From: Thiohalocapsa sp. | Lineage (GTDB): Bacteria > Pseudomonadota > Gammaproteobacteria > Chromatiales > Chromatiaceae | DNA length: 50,417 bases | Reading direction: 5' to 3' | Assembly (NCBI GenBank): GCA_021736785.1 | Contig: JAIPFF010000041.1 | Span: forward strand, 1 to 50,417 | In this document: positions 8,953 to 18,006 of the stretch, in pieces | How positions within the stretch are numbered: position 1 is the stretch's first letter | How the letters are laid out: each line of letters opens with the position of its first letter | Program-made: the position numbers and the translations under genes | The notes under the pieces: generated by a model | Database searches by the model: none | What the model saw: the letters and a program-made list of their open reading frames with translations, nothing else | Told to the model about the DNA's origin: nothing

Positions 8953-10890
8953 TCAGCGCGGCGGCTTAATACCGTAGCGCTTCATCTTGCGGTACAGAGT
9001 GTTCCGGCTCAGTGTCAGTTTCGACGCAACCCGGGTCACGTTCCAGTGGGCCGCCTCGAGCTCGCGCAGGATCGCGTCGCGCTCGGCCACATCCAGCGGA
9101 TTGCTCGGCCGCGCGGGCAACTCCAGGCTGTCTTCGCCCAGCAGCAGGTCATCGGGCAGGTCACCGACCCGGATCACGCCGCCCTCGCTCAGGCCCACCA
9201 GCGTGCGCAGGGTATTGCGCAGTTGGCGAATATTGCCGGGCCATTCGTAGGCATCCATGAGTGCCAGGGCCTCCGGCTCGATCTCCAGGCGGTCGGGGCC
9301 GCCGGCCTCGACATCGAGCAGATGCTGGATCAGCTCGCGGCGGTCCTCGCGCTCGCGCAGCGGCGGAAGCTGCAGGCTCAGGCCGTGCAGCCGGTAATAG
9401 AGATCCTCGCGGAAGCCGCCGTCCATGACCTGTTGCTTCAAATTCTGATGAGTCGCGCTGATGAGCTGGATGTCGACGTCGATGGGCGTCTCGCCGCCGA
9501 GCGGAATCACGGCGCGCTCTTCGAGCACCCGCAGCAGCCGCGCCTGGAGCTCCAGCGGCATGTCGCCGATCTCGTCCAGAAACAGCGTGCCTCCGTGGGC
9601 CTGTACGATCTTGCCTCGGCTACCCTCTCGGCTTGCACCGGTGAAGGCGCCGGGCCGATAACCGAAGAGCTCGCTCTCGATCAGCGTCTCGGGGATCGAG
9701 GCACAGTTCACGGCCACGAACGGCTTACTGCGCCGCGGGCCGGCCTGGTGCAGTGCCCGCGCGAAGACATCCTTGCCGGTACCGGTCTCGCCGAGAACGA
9801 TGAACGGAATGTCGCGCTCGATCAGCTTCGCGGCGCGCTCGGCGTTGCGTTTCATGCGGGTATCGCCGAACTGCATGCCATCGAGCGGCAGGCCCGCCGC
9901 AGGCGCTTCCATCGGCGCGAACGCCCGCGGTACCGCCAGGCCCCGGGAATTGCTCTCCATCTGCTCGGACGGCGCTTGGAAGCTGGCGTAGAAGCGCCTG
10001 CCGCCCTGTACGTCGCGCAGCGGCTGAGGATGGGTCGATTGGCGCTGCGCACGCGACAGCGCGTCGTCCGCACGCAGATTGAAGATCTCCTGGATCGGCC
10101 GGCCGGCGATCTCGTCCACCGTCGACAGCCCCAACTGGAATAACGCGCTGCGGTTCGCGGCCCGCAGCCGCCCGCTTGGATCGAAGGCGATGATGCCCTC
10201 GCCGAGCGTGCTGACGAACTCGGGCCGGCTGTGAAAGCGCACCACGTAGTTGTCCCGCATGCGGCAGATAAACAGCCGGTTCTCGATCAATTGCGCCGAC
10301 ATATTCACCAGCGCCACCGTGTGCTGCTGGGCCATGTGCGATTCACTGGATGCATCGAGCACGCCGGCGATCTCTCCGGTGGGCTCGAAGATCGGCGCCG
10401 CAGAGCAGGTCAGCCCGGTGTTCTTGGTGAAAAAATGCTCTTCGCGGTGGACCACGATGGGGCGTTTCTCGACCAGGCAGGTGCCGATGCCGTTGGTCCC
10501 CTGGGCCGACTCCGACCAGCTCGCGCCGTTGACCATGCCGGCGCTCGCCGCCGCGGTGGTGAACAGCGGATCGCCGATATAGTTGAGCACGACGCCGTCG
10601 GCGTCCGACAGCAGGATGGAATAGCCGGAGCCGGCCACCTGCTGGTAAAGGTTGGTCATTTCGGACTTGGCCATCTCCACGAGATGACAGCAGGCTTCCC
10701 GCCGCTCGGCGATGTCCGCCCGGTCGAGTACCTCCGGTTCGTCTCTGCGCTCGGGTGCCAGCCCGAAGTCGTCGATGCATCTGCGCCAGGACTCGAGCAC
10801 GAATGCCCGGTAGTCCGCCGCCGACACGCCGCCGCGGGCGGCGTCGAGCACGGTCGCGCCGTGGCTCGCCGTTTGTAGACCCTCAGCCAT
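8953..10890 (-). CDS. AcoR-type sigma54-dependent transcriptional activator
   Basis: A 645-residue bacterial enhancer-binding protein. The N-terminal 80-210 region is a GAF-like sensor domain of the AcoR type (motifs [43 protein letters not shown]). It is followed by a short PAS-like stretch ([18 protein letters not shown]). The AAA+ domain has Walker A GETGTGKD near residue 368, the sigma54-contact loop GAFTGA near 413 and Walker [13 protein letters not shown] Fis-type helix-turn-helix ([19 protein letters not shown]) forms the C-terminus. The ATG at 10890 has a strong GGAGGAG site. It is last in the reductase-GST-ferredoxin-haemoglobin direction and is the obvious candidate to activate the seven sigma54 promoters in this window. 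Its effector is unknown. Confidence 0.9.
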   Translation of the reverse strand: MAEGLQTASHGATVLDAARGGVSAADYRAFVLESWRRCIDDFGLAPERRDEPEVLDRADIAERREACCHLVEMAKSEMTNLYQQVAGSGYSILLSDADGVVLNYIGDPLFTTAAASAGMVNGASWSESAQGTNGIGTCLVEKRPIVVHREEHFFTKNTGLTCSAAPIFEPTGEIAGVLDASSESHMAQQHTVALVNMSAQLIENRLFICRMRDNYVVRFHSRPEFVSTLGEGIIAFDPSGRLRAANRSALFQLGLSTVDEIAGRPIQEIFNLRADDALSRAQRQSTHPQPLRDVQGGRRFYASFQAPSEQMESNSRGLAVPRAFAPMEAPAAGLPLDGMQFGDTRMKRNAERAAKLIERDIPFIVLGETGTGKDVFARALHQAGPRRSKPFVAVNCASIPETLIESELFGYRPGAFTGASREGSRGKIVQAHGGTLFLDEIGDMPLELQARLLRVLEERAVIPLGGETPIDVDIQLISATHQNLKQQVMDGGFREDLYYRLHGLSLQLPPLREREDRRELIQHLLDVEAGGPDRLEIEPEALALMDAYEWPGNIRQLRNTLRTLVGLSEGGVIRVGDLPDDLLLGEDSLELPARPSNPLDVAERDAILRELEAAHWNVTRVASKLTLSRNTLYRKMKRYGIKPPR

Positions 10891-10999
10891 GTTTCTCCTC
10901 CGGGATTGTCGGGAGGCGGGTACGATCGCCGCGCCTCTCTCTTGTCTCTTCTCGAGTGTCTTTGATTGATGCCTCCTCTCTTCGGTGTCGTCTCGCCCG

Positions 11000-12085
11000 C
11001 TACCCCGAACGCCCGCCAGGCATCGTGCTGGCGTCGAGGAATTTGTCGAAGTGAACGGCGTCTTGTGCGACGCCGCGGGCTCGCAAGACCTCGATCGCTG
11101 CATCGATCATTCCGGGCGGACCGCAGAGATAGGCTTGGGCACGCGGCCAATCGATCTCTCGGTCAGCGATATGCTGCGTGACCAAGCCCCGCGCGCCCGT
11201 CCATGGACTGTCCTCGGGCTCCTCCGACAACACAGGCAAGAACTCCATCCGGTGCTCCGGATGCCAACGGGACGCGAGCGACCGCATCTCGTCGAGACAG
11301 TAAAGATCGTCCTTGGTTCTGGCGCCGAACAGGAAGGTCGCATCCCGCGCGCAGCCGCTGTCGGCCGCGTGCTCGAGCAGCGCCTTGATCGCGCTCATGC
11401 CGCTGCCTCCGGCGATGCAAACGATGGGACCGTCCCCGTCGCGCAGCCAGAATGCGCCGTAGGGTCCGCTCGCGGTCAGCGTCGCACCGCGCCTGTCTGC
11501 ATCGAACAGCCAAGTCGTCAGCTCGCCGTTCGGTACCTTACGAATATAGAACGTCAATGTGCTCCGTGCCGCCTCCCCCGGCGGCGTCGCGAACGAATAC
11601 GAACGCGGCGCACCGATGCCGGGAAAGCTCAGATCGGCATATTGGCCGGCCAGGTACTGCTCACCGGATTCGCGCAACGGCTGCTCGAGGCGGACCGTGA
11701 GCTCCATGATGTCGTGGGTCAGCATGCGGGTTTGCGCCAGCTCGCCGGCGACGGTGCCGACTTCGACAGGCGCAGCGCCGGCCGCGTCTAGGTCGATCTC
11801 GACGACCAGATCGCTCTTCGCCTCCGATTGGCAAGCAAGGATCATGCCGCTGTCAAGCTCATCCCCATCCAGGACGTAGGCAAAATCCGACAGCTCCTTC
11901 ACCTTGCCTTCAACGAGCCGCGCCCTGCAAGTCCCGCAGCTGCCGACCCGGCAATCGTGGGGCCAGGGCAGACCGGCGGCGAGCCCGGCCTTGAGCAGAT
12001 TATCGCCGGGCTGAATCTCCAGCGTGTCCCCCGACGGGCGCAGCTGCACGCCGAAGGCTTTCTTGGCTTTTCCGAAACCGAACAT
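11000..12085 (-). CDS. XylA-like oxygenase reductase (2Fe-2S ferredoxin + FAD/NAD domains)
   Basis: A 361-residue electron-transfer protein. Residues 1-95 form a plant-type 2Fe-2S ferredoxin with Cys45, Cys50, Cys53 and Cys85 (HDCRVGSCGTC and ILACQ). Residues 105-210 bind FAD (RSYSFATPP) and the remainder binds NAD (GGSGMSAIKALLE and YLCGPPGMIDAA). Segments such as FGARTKDDLYCLDE and PVLSEEPEDSPW resemble the XylA reductase of xylene monooxygenase more than ferredoxin reductases of Rieske systems, from memory. XylA passes electrons to the membrane di-iron hydroxylase XylM, and a XylM-like protein is encoded at 49240. The start at 12085 gives the MFGFGKAKKAF N-terminus; the longer open frame upstream runs into the GST gene. 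Confidence 0.88.
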   Translation of the reverse strand: MFGFGKAKKAFGVQLRPSGDTLEIQPGDNLLKAGLAAGLPWPHDCRVGSCGTCRARLVEGKVKELSDFAYVLDGDELDSGMILACQSEAKSDLVVEIDLDAAGAAPVEVGTVAGELAQTRMLTHDIMELTVRLEQPLRESGEQYLAGQYADLSFPGIGAPRSYSFATPPGEAARSTLTFYIRKVPNGELTTWLFDADRRGATLTASGPYGAFWLRDGDGPIVCIAGGSGMSAIKALLEHAADSGCARDATFLFGARTKDDLYCLDEMRSLASRWHPEHRMEFLPVLSEEPEDSPWTGARGLVTQHIADREIDWPRAQAYLCGPPGMIDAAIEVLRARGVAQDAVHFDKFLDASTMPGGRSG

Positions 12086-12213
12086 GTTGGATCTGGCCTG
12101 TGGCTGGCAAAGGTGACTGACGACGCCGATCGTCAACGGCATCGCCTGCGGAGCTCCGCGGTAGGCATGCTGCGGCCGCGGCGCCCGAGGCCACTCGCGC
12201 GCCGCGGTGGGGC

Positions 12214-12900
12214 TCAAGCGTTGATGCTGACCGAGCGGATGTGGCGGCCTTTGATCTCGTCCATGGTCGGCAGCACGCTCGCGGCGAAGAAGTTTTCCTT
12301 GCTGGTGCTCTTGTGGCCCTGAACGGCTTGCCACCACTCGGCGATGGCCGAGCGCGCGGATACCAGCTCGCCGTGACCGGTCAGCTCGCAGCAGTGCGCA
12401 TAGGGCGCCCAGTGAATATCCGCCAGCGAGAATTCGCCGACGATGAAAGCGCCCTTGTAGCGCTTATTGTGCAACTGTGCTTCCAGCGCATCGAAGGCCA
12501 CTCCCAGCGCGGACATGGCGCGGTCCACATTCTTACCGGCGAGCAGGTCGTCGACATGGGGCGCGACATGGTGGGTCGCGAATTCGGACCACTGGTAATG
12601 CAGCGCGCGGGCGACGCCGTTACGCGGAATCAGCGATGGCCCGAAACCCTTGTCGTTCAGGTACGACATGATGGTCAGGGTGCCGCAGAGGGTGAAATCC
12701 ACGTCACGCAGGCACGGAATGGATCCGAACGGCGACATCGAGCGGAATTCCTGGGAGTCGGTGGAAAGGGCGTCGGTCCCGACGACCCGGCTTTCGATAT
12801 CGACACCCTTTTCTCCGGCCGTCATCAGACACTTCAGGGTGTCGGGGTCGCCGGGCAGGCCGAAGAGCTGGATTTTGGCATGTAGATGATCGCCGATCAT
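12214..12900 (-). CDS. Glutathione S-transferase family protein
   Basis: A 228-residue protein with the two-domain GST layout. The thioredoxin-like N-terminal domain (residues 8-90) contains IQLFGLPGDPDTLKCLMTA and the cis-proline region FGSIPCLRDVD followed by LCGTLTIMSYL, the glutathione gamma-glutamyl site. The all-helical C-terminal domain includes FIVGEFSLADIHWAPY, the conserved N-capping box. It lies between the ferredoxin and XylA-like reductase genes. GST-like proteins in oxygenase operons often conjugate reactive epoxides, aldehydes or halides with glutathione; that role here is inference. A GAGGAG ribosome site lies 11 bases upstream of the ATG. Confidence 0.85.
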   Translation of the reverse strand: MIGDHLHAKIQLFGLPGDPDTLKCLMTAGEKGVDIESRVVGTDALSTDSQEFRSMSPFGSIPCLRDVDFTLCGTLTIMSYLNDKGFGPSLIPRNGVARALHYQWSEFATHHVAPHVDDLLAGKNVDRAMSALGVAFDALEAQLHNKRYKGAFIVGEFSLADIHWAPYAHCCELTGHGELVSARSAIAEWWQAVQGHKSTSKENFFAASVLPTMDEIKGRHIRSVSINA

Positions 12901-12992
12901 GATGTTGTCACTCCTCTCATTTCGTTATTCGGTGGCATGCGCCCGGCCTTGCGCGCGAGCGCCGAACGCGCCGGAGTTTACCGGCGCGGGCG

Positions 12993-13190
12993 TCAGTCTT
13001 CGTATTGCAGCGCGCCGGACGGACAGCTTGCGACGACGGCGCGCACCTCGTCCTCGGAGGCCGCGTCCTGATGGATCTCCAGCCCCTCGGTGCCGACTTT
13101 GAAAACGCCCGGCAGGCCCTTGACGCAGTTGCCGGCGTGGACGCAAACGTCGGCATCCCAGGTGACTTTGGCGGAGGAAGTGGTGCTCAT
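12993..13190 (-). CDS. Small divergent single-cluster ferredoxin (Fer4_19-like)
   Basis: A 65-residue protein of the divergent mono-cluster 4Fe-4S group. Visible cysteines are Cys16 and Cys22 (DVCVHAGNCVKGLPGVF) and Cys56 (SCPSGALQYED). Three cysteines suggest a 3Fe-4S cluster or a 4Fe-4S cluster with a non-cysteine ligand. Small proteins of this kind appear alone or fused to CDGSH domains and serve as electron carriers, including for P450 and other oxygenases. It sits between the truncated haemoglobin and GST genes in one minus-strand operon with the XylA-like reductase. Confidence 0.82.
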   Translation of the reverse strand: MSTTSSAKVTWDADVCVHAGNCVKGLPGVFKVGTEGLEIHQDAASEDEVRAVVASCPSGALQYED

Positions 13191-13215
13191 GATGTTGCCC
13201 TTGCGGTGATAATGA

Positions 13216-13584
13216 TTAGACGTGGACGATCTCGGCCTTCATGGAATACAGGATGGACAGCACTTCATCCTGCTCGCGCTTGCCGGCGCCGTTCTTCGAC
13301 ATGGCGTCCAGCACGTCGTCGATCACCGCGACGAACTCCTGATCGCTGATGTTCATTCCTCGGTGTGCGCTCAGCATGTCCTTACCGTCGTAGTTCTCGG
13401 GACCGCCGGTGCCGGCGCAGAACATGTCCCGGACCAGGCCCTTGACCTTCTCCGCGTCGCTATCGGCGTAGCGTTGCTTGATCGCGGTGTTGCGGGTGTG
13501 ATTGGCCCAGATGTCTTCGGTAATCGCGGAAATACCGTCGAACCCCCCGAGGCGTTCGTACAGGCTGGCTTCGTGCTCGCTCAT
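13216..13584 (-). CDS. Group I truncated haemoglobin
   Basis: A 122-residue protein of the 2-on-2 globin family. The proximal histidine is His74 in LSAHRGMNIS, and the glycine motif GGPENYDGKDM between helices E and F is typical of group I (TrHb1/GlbN). The N-terminus SLYERLGGFDGISAI matches helix A/B. Such globins bind O2 or NO. As the first gene of the haemoglobin-ferredoxin-GST-reductase operon it may deliver or buffer oxygen for the monooxygenase, or protect against NO; this is inference. A 14-base palindrome lies about 135 bases upstream of the ATG. Confidence 0.9.
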   Translation of the reverse strand: MSEHEASLYERLGGFDGISAITEDIWANHTRNTAIKQRYADSDAEKVKGLVRDMFCAGTGGPENYDGKDMLSAHRGMNISDQEFVAVIDDVLDAMSKNGAGKREQDEVLSILYSMKAEIVHV

Positions 13585-13713
13585 GGCTCGGATCTCTTCG
13601 GTGGTTGATGCTCGTTGTCGTGTCATCCGCCGCGCGAGAGCGCCGCGACGGCCCGCTCGAAGCGGGGCCACGGCGGATGCCTCGAATCAGACTATCCAAG
13701 CGCCGGCATCGGG

Positions 13714-13732
13714 CCTATACGTGGTACCACGT
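13714..13732 (-). promoter_or_regulatory. Palindrome ACGTGGTACCACGT with adjoining CGTATAGG motif
   Basis: Bases 13719-13732 are a perfect 14-base palindrome, ACGTGGTACCACGT. Read on the minus strand towards the haemoglobin gene the segment 13730-13714 is GTGGTACCACGTATAGG. The same elements, GTGGTAC and ACGTATAGG, occur in the same orientation at 49166-49179 upstream of the XylM-like gene. The site lies between the FixJ-type regulator gene and the haemoglobin operon, a natural place for the regulator's operator. Confidence 0.5.
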
Positions 13733-13824
13733 GTGCCGGCGGTGGCGTGATCGGGGCCGTGGGAGGCATGGGAGGGCCCGCGTCGGTCGACAGCCGCGGG
13801 CGCCGGGGGGATGATTGCGGACGT

Positions 13825-14448
13825 CTACGCGTCGCGCTGGTCCTGCTCGCTCAGCATGGCGATGCGCACGATATCCGACGGCGAGCGCGCGTCGAGCTTC
13901 TCCATCAGCTTGGCCCGGTGCAGCTCGACGGTCCGGAAGCTGATGGACAGATTGCGGGCGATCTCCTTGTTGCGCAGACCGGCCACCAGACCTTCCATGA
14001 CCTCCCGCTCTCGAGGGGTCAGCAGCGCCACCCGGCGCCGCGCTTCCTGGCGGCCTTGGGCGGTCTGCCGGCGGGCCGTCTCGCCGTTCAGGCAGTTGCC
14101 GACCCGCACCAACAGGTCGTCGCTATCGAGCGGCTTCTCGACGAAGTCCAACGCCCCGCCCTGCATGGCCTGTACCGCGGTCGGCACGTCGCCGTGTCCG
14201 GTGATGACGATCACCGGCAGCTGGACCCCGCGCCGGCGCAGCTCGCGCTGCAATTCCAGGCCGCTGGTATCGGGCATACAGATATCCAGCAACAGGCAGC
14301 CGCTCAGGGATTCGGGCTCGACGCCGTCGATAGCCGCCAGGAAGTCTGCGCCGCAGGCGAAGGCCTCGGATTCCAGCCCTTCGGAGCGGGCAAGCAGGCT
14401 CAACGCCCGGCGCACGGGCTCGTCGTCGTCGACAATATAAATCTTCAT
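13825..14448 (-). CDS. FixJ/NarL-type response regulator
   Basis: A 207-residue two-domain regulator. The receiver domain (residues 1-120) has the acidic pair DDD at 7-9, the phosphorylation site Asp55 in LLLDICMPD and the lysine in FVEKPL. The LuxR-type helix-turn-helix spans residues 142-200 (LTPREREVMEGLVAG and NKEIARNLSISFRTVELHR). This is the FixJ/StyR/TodT architecture, several members of which control oxygenase genes. Its ATG overlaps the kinase stop as TGATG, so the two are translated together. Likely targets are the haemoglobin-reductase operon and the XylM-like gene, by shared motif. Confidence 0.93.
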   Translation of the reverse strand: MKIYIVDDDEPVRRALSLLARSEGLESEAFACGADFLAAIDGVEPESLSGCLLLDICMPDTSGLELQRELRRRGVQLPVIVITGHGDVPTAVQAMQGGALDFVEKPLDSDDLLVRVGNCLNGETARRQTAQGRQEARRRVALLTPREREVMEGLVAGLRNKEIARNLSISFRTVELHRAKLMEKLDARSPSDIVRIAMLSEQDQRDA

Positions 14449-16817
14449 CAGCCGTCACCGTTCGCCGACGGCCCCGGCGCCGGCGCCGTCGGCAGCGTGA
14501 AACGAAACGTTGCCCCGGCATCGGGGTTGTTATGGGCTTCGAGGACGCCGTCGTGGGCTTGGATAATGGATCGGGTAATGGCGAGGCCCATGCCCATCCC
14601 GTCGTCTTTGGTTGTAAAGAAAGGCTCGAACAGGTTCGGGATCAACTCATCCGTCAGGCCGGTGCCGTTGTCCGTGACGCTCACGCGCACCCGTGTGCCG
14701 TCCGACACCTCGGAGGCGATACGTAGATGGCGCGCATCGCCGGGCAGGGCCTCCATCGCATCCACCGCATTGCGCACCAGGTTGAGCAGCACCTGCTCGA
14801 TCAGCACCCGGTCCGCGCTCACTTCCGGGAGGTCGCCGGACAGTGCCAGCTCGACGCGGATACCCTGGTGCCTGGCCTCGATATTGGCCAGTCGGACCAC
14901 GGTCCGGATGGTCTCGTTCATGTCGATGGCGATGTAGCGGATCTCGGAGCGGCGCACGAAGTCGCGCAGGCGGATCACGATCTCGCGGGCGCGCTTGGCT
15001 TGGCCGGAGATCTCGCGCAGCGTCTCGCCGACTTCGTCGCGACTGGCCGCATCACTCTCGAGCAGCTTGACCAGCGCCGTGCTGAGCCCGTTGATGGCGG
15101 TCAGCGGCTGCGAGAGCTCATGGGCGATCTGCGAGCTCATCTGGCCGATGGTGGTCACGCGCGAGACATGACTGAGCTCCAGCAGATGCTGGCGCTCCCA
15201 TTGCTCGATACGCTTGCGCTCGGTAATGTCCGTGATCACGGCGACGATGCCGCGCACGCGGGCCTCGTGGTCGAGGTCCGGAATCAGCGAGCAGCGGACA
15301 TCGCGGCTGACTTGGCCGCGAAAGCCGATGGCCAACTCGCACTCGATCGGCTCGCCCTCGAGCGCGGCGTCGATCAGCGGCTGCACTTTGTCGTAGGTCG
15401 CACGCCCGATCGCGTCACCGAGCATTGCGCCTTTGCTGCTGTCTTTCAGACCGTACCACTCGGCGAAGGCACGGTTGAAGAAGCGCAACCGCTGCGCCCT
15501 GTCCAGATAGACGATCAGCACCGGGATCGCATCCGTCACCAGACGCAGCTGCGCCTCGCTCTGGCGCAACTCTTCCGCCACGCGGCGGCGCTCGGTGATG
15601 TCGGTGAAGACACCGAGACAGCCAGTGAACGTGCCCTGCTCGTCGAAGAAATGGCGCGGCGATGTCAGCGTATAGAGGATGCGTCCATCGCCGCCGGTCC
15701 AGGCCGTCTCGAAGCTCGGCGACGCGCAGGAGCTGCGCGCGGCGATGCGCTCGCGCATCATGTCCTTGTCCTGCGGGTGCACCAGCTCCAGCAGCGGCCG
15801 TCCGAGCACCTCGCCCGCGTCAAGGGCGAACATTTGGCAGAAGGTCCGGTTGACGAAGGTAATACGGTAGTCCGCATCGGTCATGGCGAGACCCTCGTTC
15901 ATGGTCTCCACCAACTCGCGATAACGGCGCTCGCTGGCGCGCAGCGCGGACTCGGCGGCTTGGCGCTTGCGCTCCGCGGACACGCGGTCGGTGACGTCCT
16001 GCAGAATCAGCGTCGCGCCGAGCTGCCCGGTGCGATCGACCAGCGACGATGCGATCACTTCGACATGACGTCGCGCCCCCGCCTCGGAGCGAATCTCCAG
16101 GATCTCCGGCATGCGCTTTCGCATCGGCGCCACGCAGCGCGCGATGAGGTTGCGAAAGCGTATGTGATCCGTCTCGGGCAGGAACTGCGTCAGCGCCGTG
16201 CCGAGGGCGTCGCGCTCGCTCGCCGCAAGCACTTGGCAGGCGTAGCGGTTCAGGCTCAGGATCATGCCGTGGACGTCGACGTTGAGCACACCGATGGGTG
16301 CCCGGTCCAAGAGCCGCTCGACGAAATGCGTCACTTGCGGCGTCCCGTTCGGGATCCGGCCCAGATGGCGCTGCGCCTCGGCAATGGAGCCCTTGAAGTG
16401 CCGGCGTTTCAATGCGCGCTCGACGCTCCTGACCAGCACGTCCGGCAGCTGCCCGAGATCGTCCCGCGCCCAAGGCGTGACATCGTGGCCGATGAACGGC
16501 GCGAAGCGCAGCGTTTGCGCCAATTGCTCGCGGCGCTCGCGCTCGGTCAGGATCAGCACCGGCATGTCGGCGCCGCTGCTGCGCGCCCGCTGCACGACGC
16601 GCACGGGCTCGTCGACGCCGCTGCCGATCACAAGCGCATGGGGCTTCGCGGATGACGCCTCCAGCACCTCGAACAGCTCGTTCGGCGCCCCCGCGCGGCT
16701 CAGCAGAATGCGCCCGGCCACGGCGCTGGAGATCAGTGCCTCCGCCTCGTCCCCGACCTGCAGCAAAAGAGCGACGCCGGGTGCCTGTGCTCCCCTCTGT
16801 CTGTTTTCTAGCCCCAC
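14448..16817 (-). CDS. Cytoplasmic multi-PAS sensor histidine kinase
   Basis: About 789 residues. Residues 1-140 look like a degenerate receiver-like fold (VLILTERERREQL) without a clear phospho-acceptor. Three PAS domains follow, near 165-290 (RAPIGVLNVDVHGMILSLNR), 310-430 and 435-560. The HisKA box has the phospho-histidine in SSQIAHELSQPLTAING near residue 567, and the ATPase has NLVRNAVDAM, DNGTGL and GMGMGLAI. No membrane segment is visible, so it senses an internal signal, as FixL, StyS and TodS do. The only good start after the upstream stop is a GTG at 16815-16817; its ribosome site is weak, so the true start is uncertain. It is the second gene in a sigma54-driven operon. Confidence 0.9.
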   Translation of the reverse strand: MGLENRQRGAQAPGVALLLQVGDEAEALISSAVAGRILLSRAGAPNELFEVLEASSAKPHALVIGSGVDEPVRVVQRARSSGADMPVLILTERERREQLAQTLRFAPFIGHDVTPWARDDLGQLPDVLVRSVERALKRRHFKGSIAEAQRHLGRIPNGTPQVTHFVERLLDRAPIGVLNVDVHGMILSLNRYACQVLAASERDALGTALTQFLPETDHIRFRNLIARCVAPMRKRMPEILEIRSEAGARRHVEVIASSLVDRTGQLGATLILQDVTDRVSAERKRQAAESALRASERRYRELVETMNEGLAMTDADYRITFVNRTFCQMFALDAGEVLGRPLLELVHPQDKDMMRERIAARSSCASPSFETAWTGGDGRILYTLTSPRHFFDEQGTFTGCLGVFTDITERRRVAEELRQSEAQLRLVTDAIPVLIVYLDRAQRLRFFNRAFAEWYGLKDSSKGAMLGDAIGRATYDKVQPLIDAALEGEPIECELAIGFRGQVSRDVRCSLIPDLDHEARVRGIVAVITDITERKRIEQWERQHLLELSHVSRVTTIGQMSSQIAHELSQPLTAINGLSTALVKLLESDAASRDEVGETLREISGQAKRAREIVIRLRDFVRRSEIRYIAIDMNETIRTVVRLANIEARHQGIRVELALSGDLPEVSADRVLIEQVLLNLVRNAVDAMEALPGDARHLRIASEVSDGTRVRVSVTDNGTGLTDELIPNLFEPFFTTKDDGMGMGLAITRSIIQAHDGVLEAHNNPDAGATFRFTLPTAPAPGPSANGDG

Positions 16818-16821
16818 CGAT

Positions 16822-18006
16822 TCATTGTCCCAGGATCGGCTTGCCGAGCAGCGCCCGGCCCGTCCATAGGCGCAACACATCGGTGGTCGGCGCCATCACG
16901 TGGGCGGCGCGCGCGTCGCGCAGCAACCGGTGCAGCTTCGAGCCGCCGCGGTAGGCGATGCCGCCGCAAAGCGTCATAACCTCGTTGACGATATCGATCG
17001 CGCAGTCGGCGACCTCGGCCTTCGCGGTGAAGACCGCCGGCAGCGCGTCCGGGTCGCCGGCGTCGAAGCTCGACGCGGCGTGATAGCAAAGCCGGCGGGT
17101 GCGCTCCAGCTTGCCCCAAAGGCAGCCGAGACGATGCTGGGCGATGGGCAGCTCGCTGAGCCCGCCGCCGGTCTCGGAGTACTCGCGCTTGAGCAGATGG
17201 TTGCGGGCCTCCTCGAGGGCCGCGCCGGCGATACCGAGGTAGGTACCGGTCATCGCCATCAGGAAGATCGGGCAGACGACTTGGAACACATACCAGATCT
17301 GATCGCCTTCCTCGCCCAGCAGATCGATCCTCGGCACCACCACGTCGTCGAGATCCAGGCTCATCGAGGAATTCCCGCGCATGCCGAGCCCGGACCAGGG
17401 CTGCCCCCAGCGCAGTCCCTCGGCGGTGGCCGGAATCACGACGCAGGAGAACTGCCCGAGCGGGCCGTTCGGGTCCGACGCCACCGTGGAGACCACATAG
17501 GAGTCCGCATAGCCGCCATTGGTGACGAAGGTCTTGGCGCCGTTGGCGCGATAGAGGTCTACGGAGACCGAATCGAGGCGAGTACGCGGGATGTAGAACT
17601 GGGAGCCGGTGCCGGCTTCGCTGAGCGACAGCGTGGTCAGATGGCGGCCTTCGACGATGGGGCGCAGGTAGCGGATCTGCTGATCGGGCGTGGCCTTGGC
17701 GGACAGCACCGCCGAGCCGACCAGGTGCATGCCGAAGCACATGGCCGTGGAGGCGCATTCCTGGCCGAGGATCTCGCAAGCCTGTGCGACGGCGAAGGAA
17801 CCATGCCCGAGCCCGCCGAACTCCTCCGGCACCGTGAGACCGGCAAGCCCGGCCTTCTGCAGCGCACGAATCGCCTCCTCCGGCCATTGCGCCATCTGAT
17901 CCACTTGCGCCGCATTGCCGGCGACCACCGTCTTGGCGATCTCCTGTACCTGCTCCAAGGCAAACTCCAGATCCGTCTGGTACATGCCGTAATCGGCTCG
18001 CTTCAT
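16822..18006 (-). CDS. Acyl-CoA-dehydrogenase-fold flavoprotein lacking the usual catalytic Glu region
   Basis: A 394-residue protein with the acyl-CoA dehydrogenase fold. The N-terminal helical domain has GLTVPEEFGGLGHGSFAVA. The central beta domain has TTLSLSEAGTGS and GAKTFVTNGGYADSYVV, and the C-terminal domain has MTLCGGIAYRGGSKLHRLLRDARA. In medium-chain type enzymes the catalytic glutamate sits in an EGT motif shortly after RDAR. Here that place reads HVMAPTTDVLRLW, with no glutamate. ACAD-fold flavin monooxygenases (DszC-like, SfnC-like) also lack it. So the protein may be an oxygenase or an atypical dehydrogenase rather than a beta-oxidation enzyme. An AGGAGG site precedes the ATG, and a sigma54 promoter lies at 18065. 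Confidence 0.85.
   Translation of the reverse strand: MKRADYGMYQTDLEFALEQVQEIAKTVVAGNAAQVDQMAQWPEEAIRALQKAGLAGLTVPEEFGGLGHGSFAVAQACEILGQECASTAMCFGMHLVGSAVLSAKATPDQQIRYLRPIVEGRHLTTLSLSEAGTGSQFYIPRTRLDSVSVDLYRANGAKTFVTNGGYADSYVVSTVASDPNGPLGQFSCVVIPATAEGLRWGQPWSGLGMRGNSSMSLDLDDVVVPRIDLLGEEGDQIWYVFQVVCPIFLMAMTGTYLGIAGAALEEARNHLLKREYSETGGGLSELPIAQHRLGCLWGKLERTRRLCYHAASSFDAGDPDALPAVFTAKAEVADCAIDIVNEVMTLCGGIAYRGGSKLHRLLRDARAAHVMAPTTDVLRLWTGRALLGKPILGQ

Noticed and set aside
13702-13715. GG-N10-GC element upstream of the haemoglobin operon
   Set aside because: The -12 box lacks TTGC (it reads CGGC) and the -24 box has further mismatches, so it is too weak to call as sigma54.
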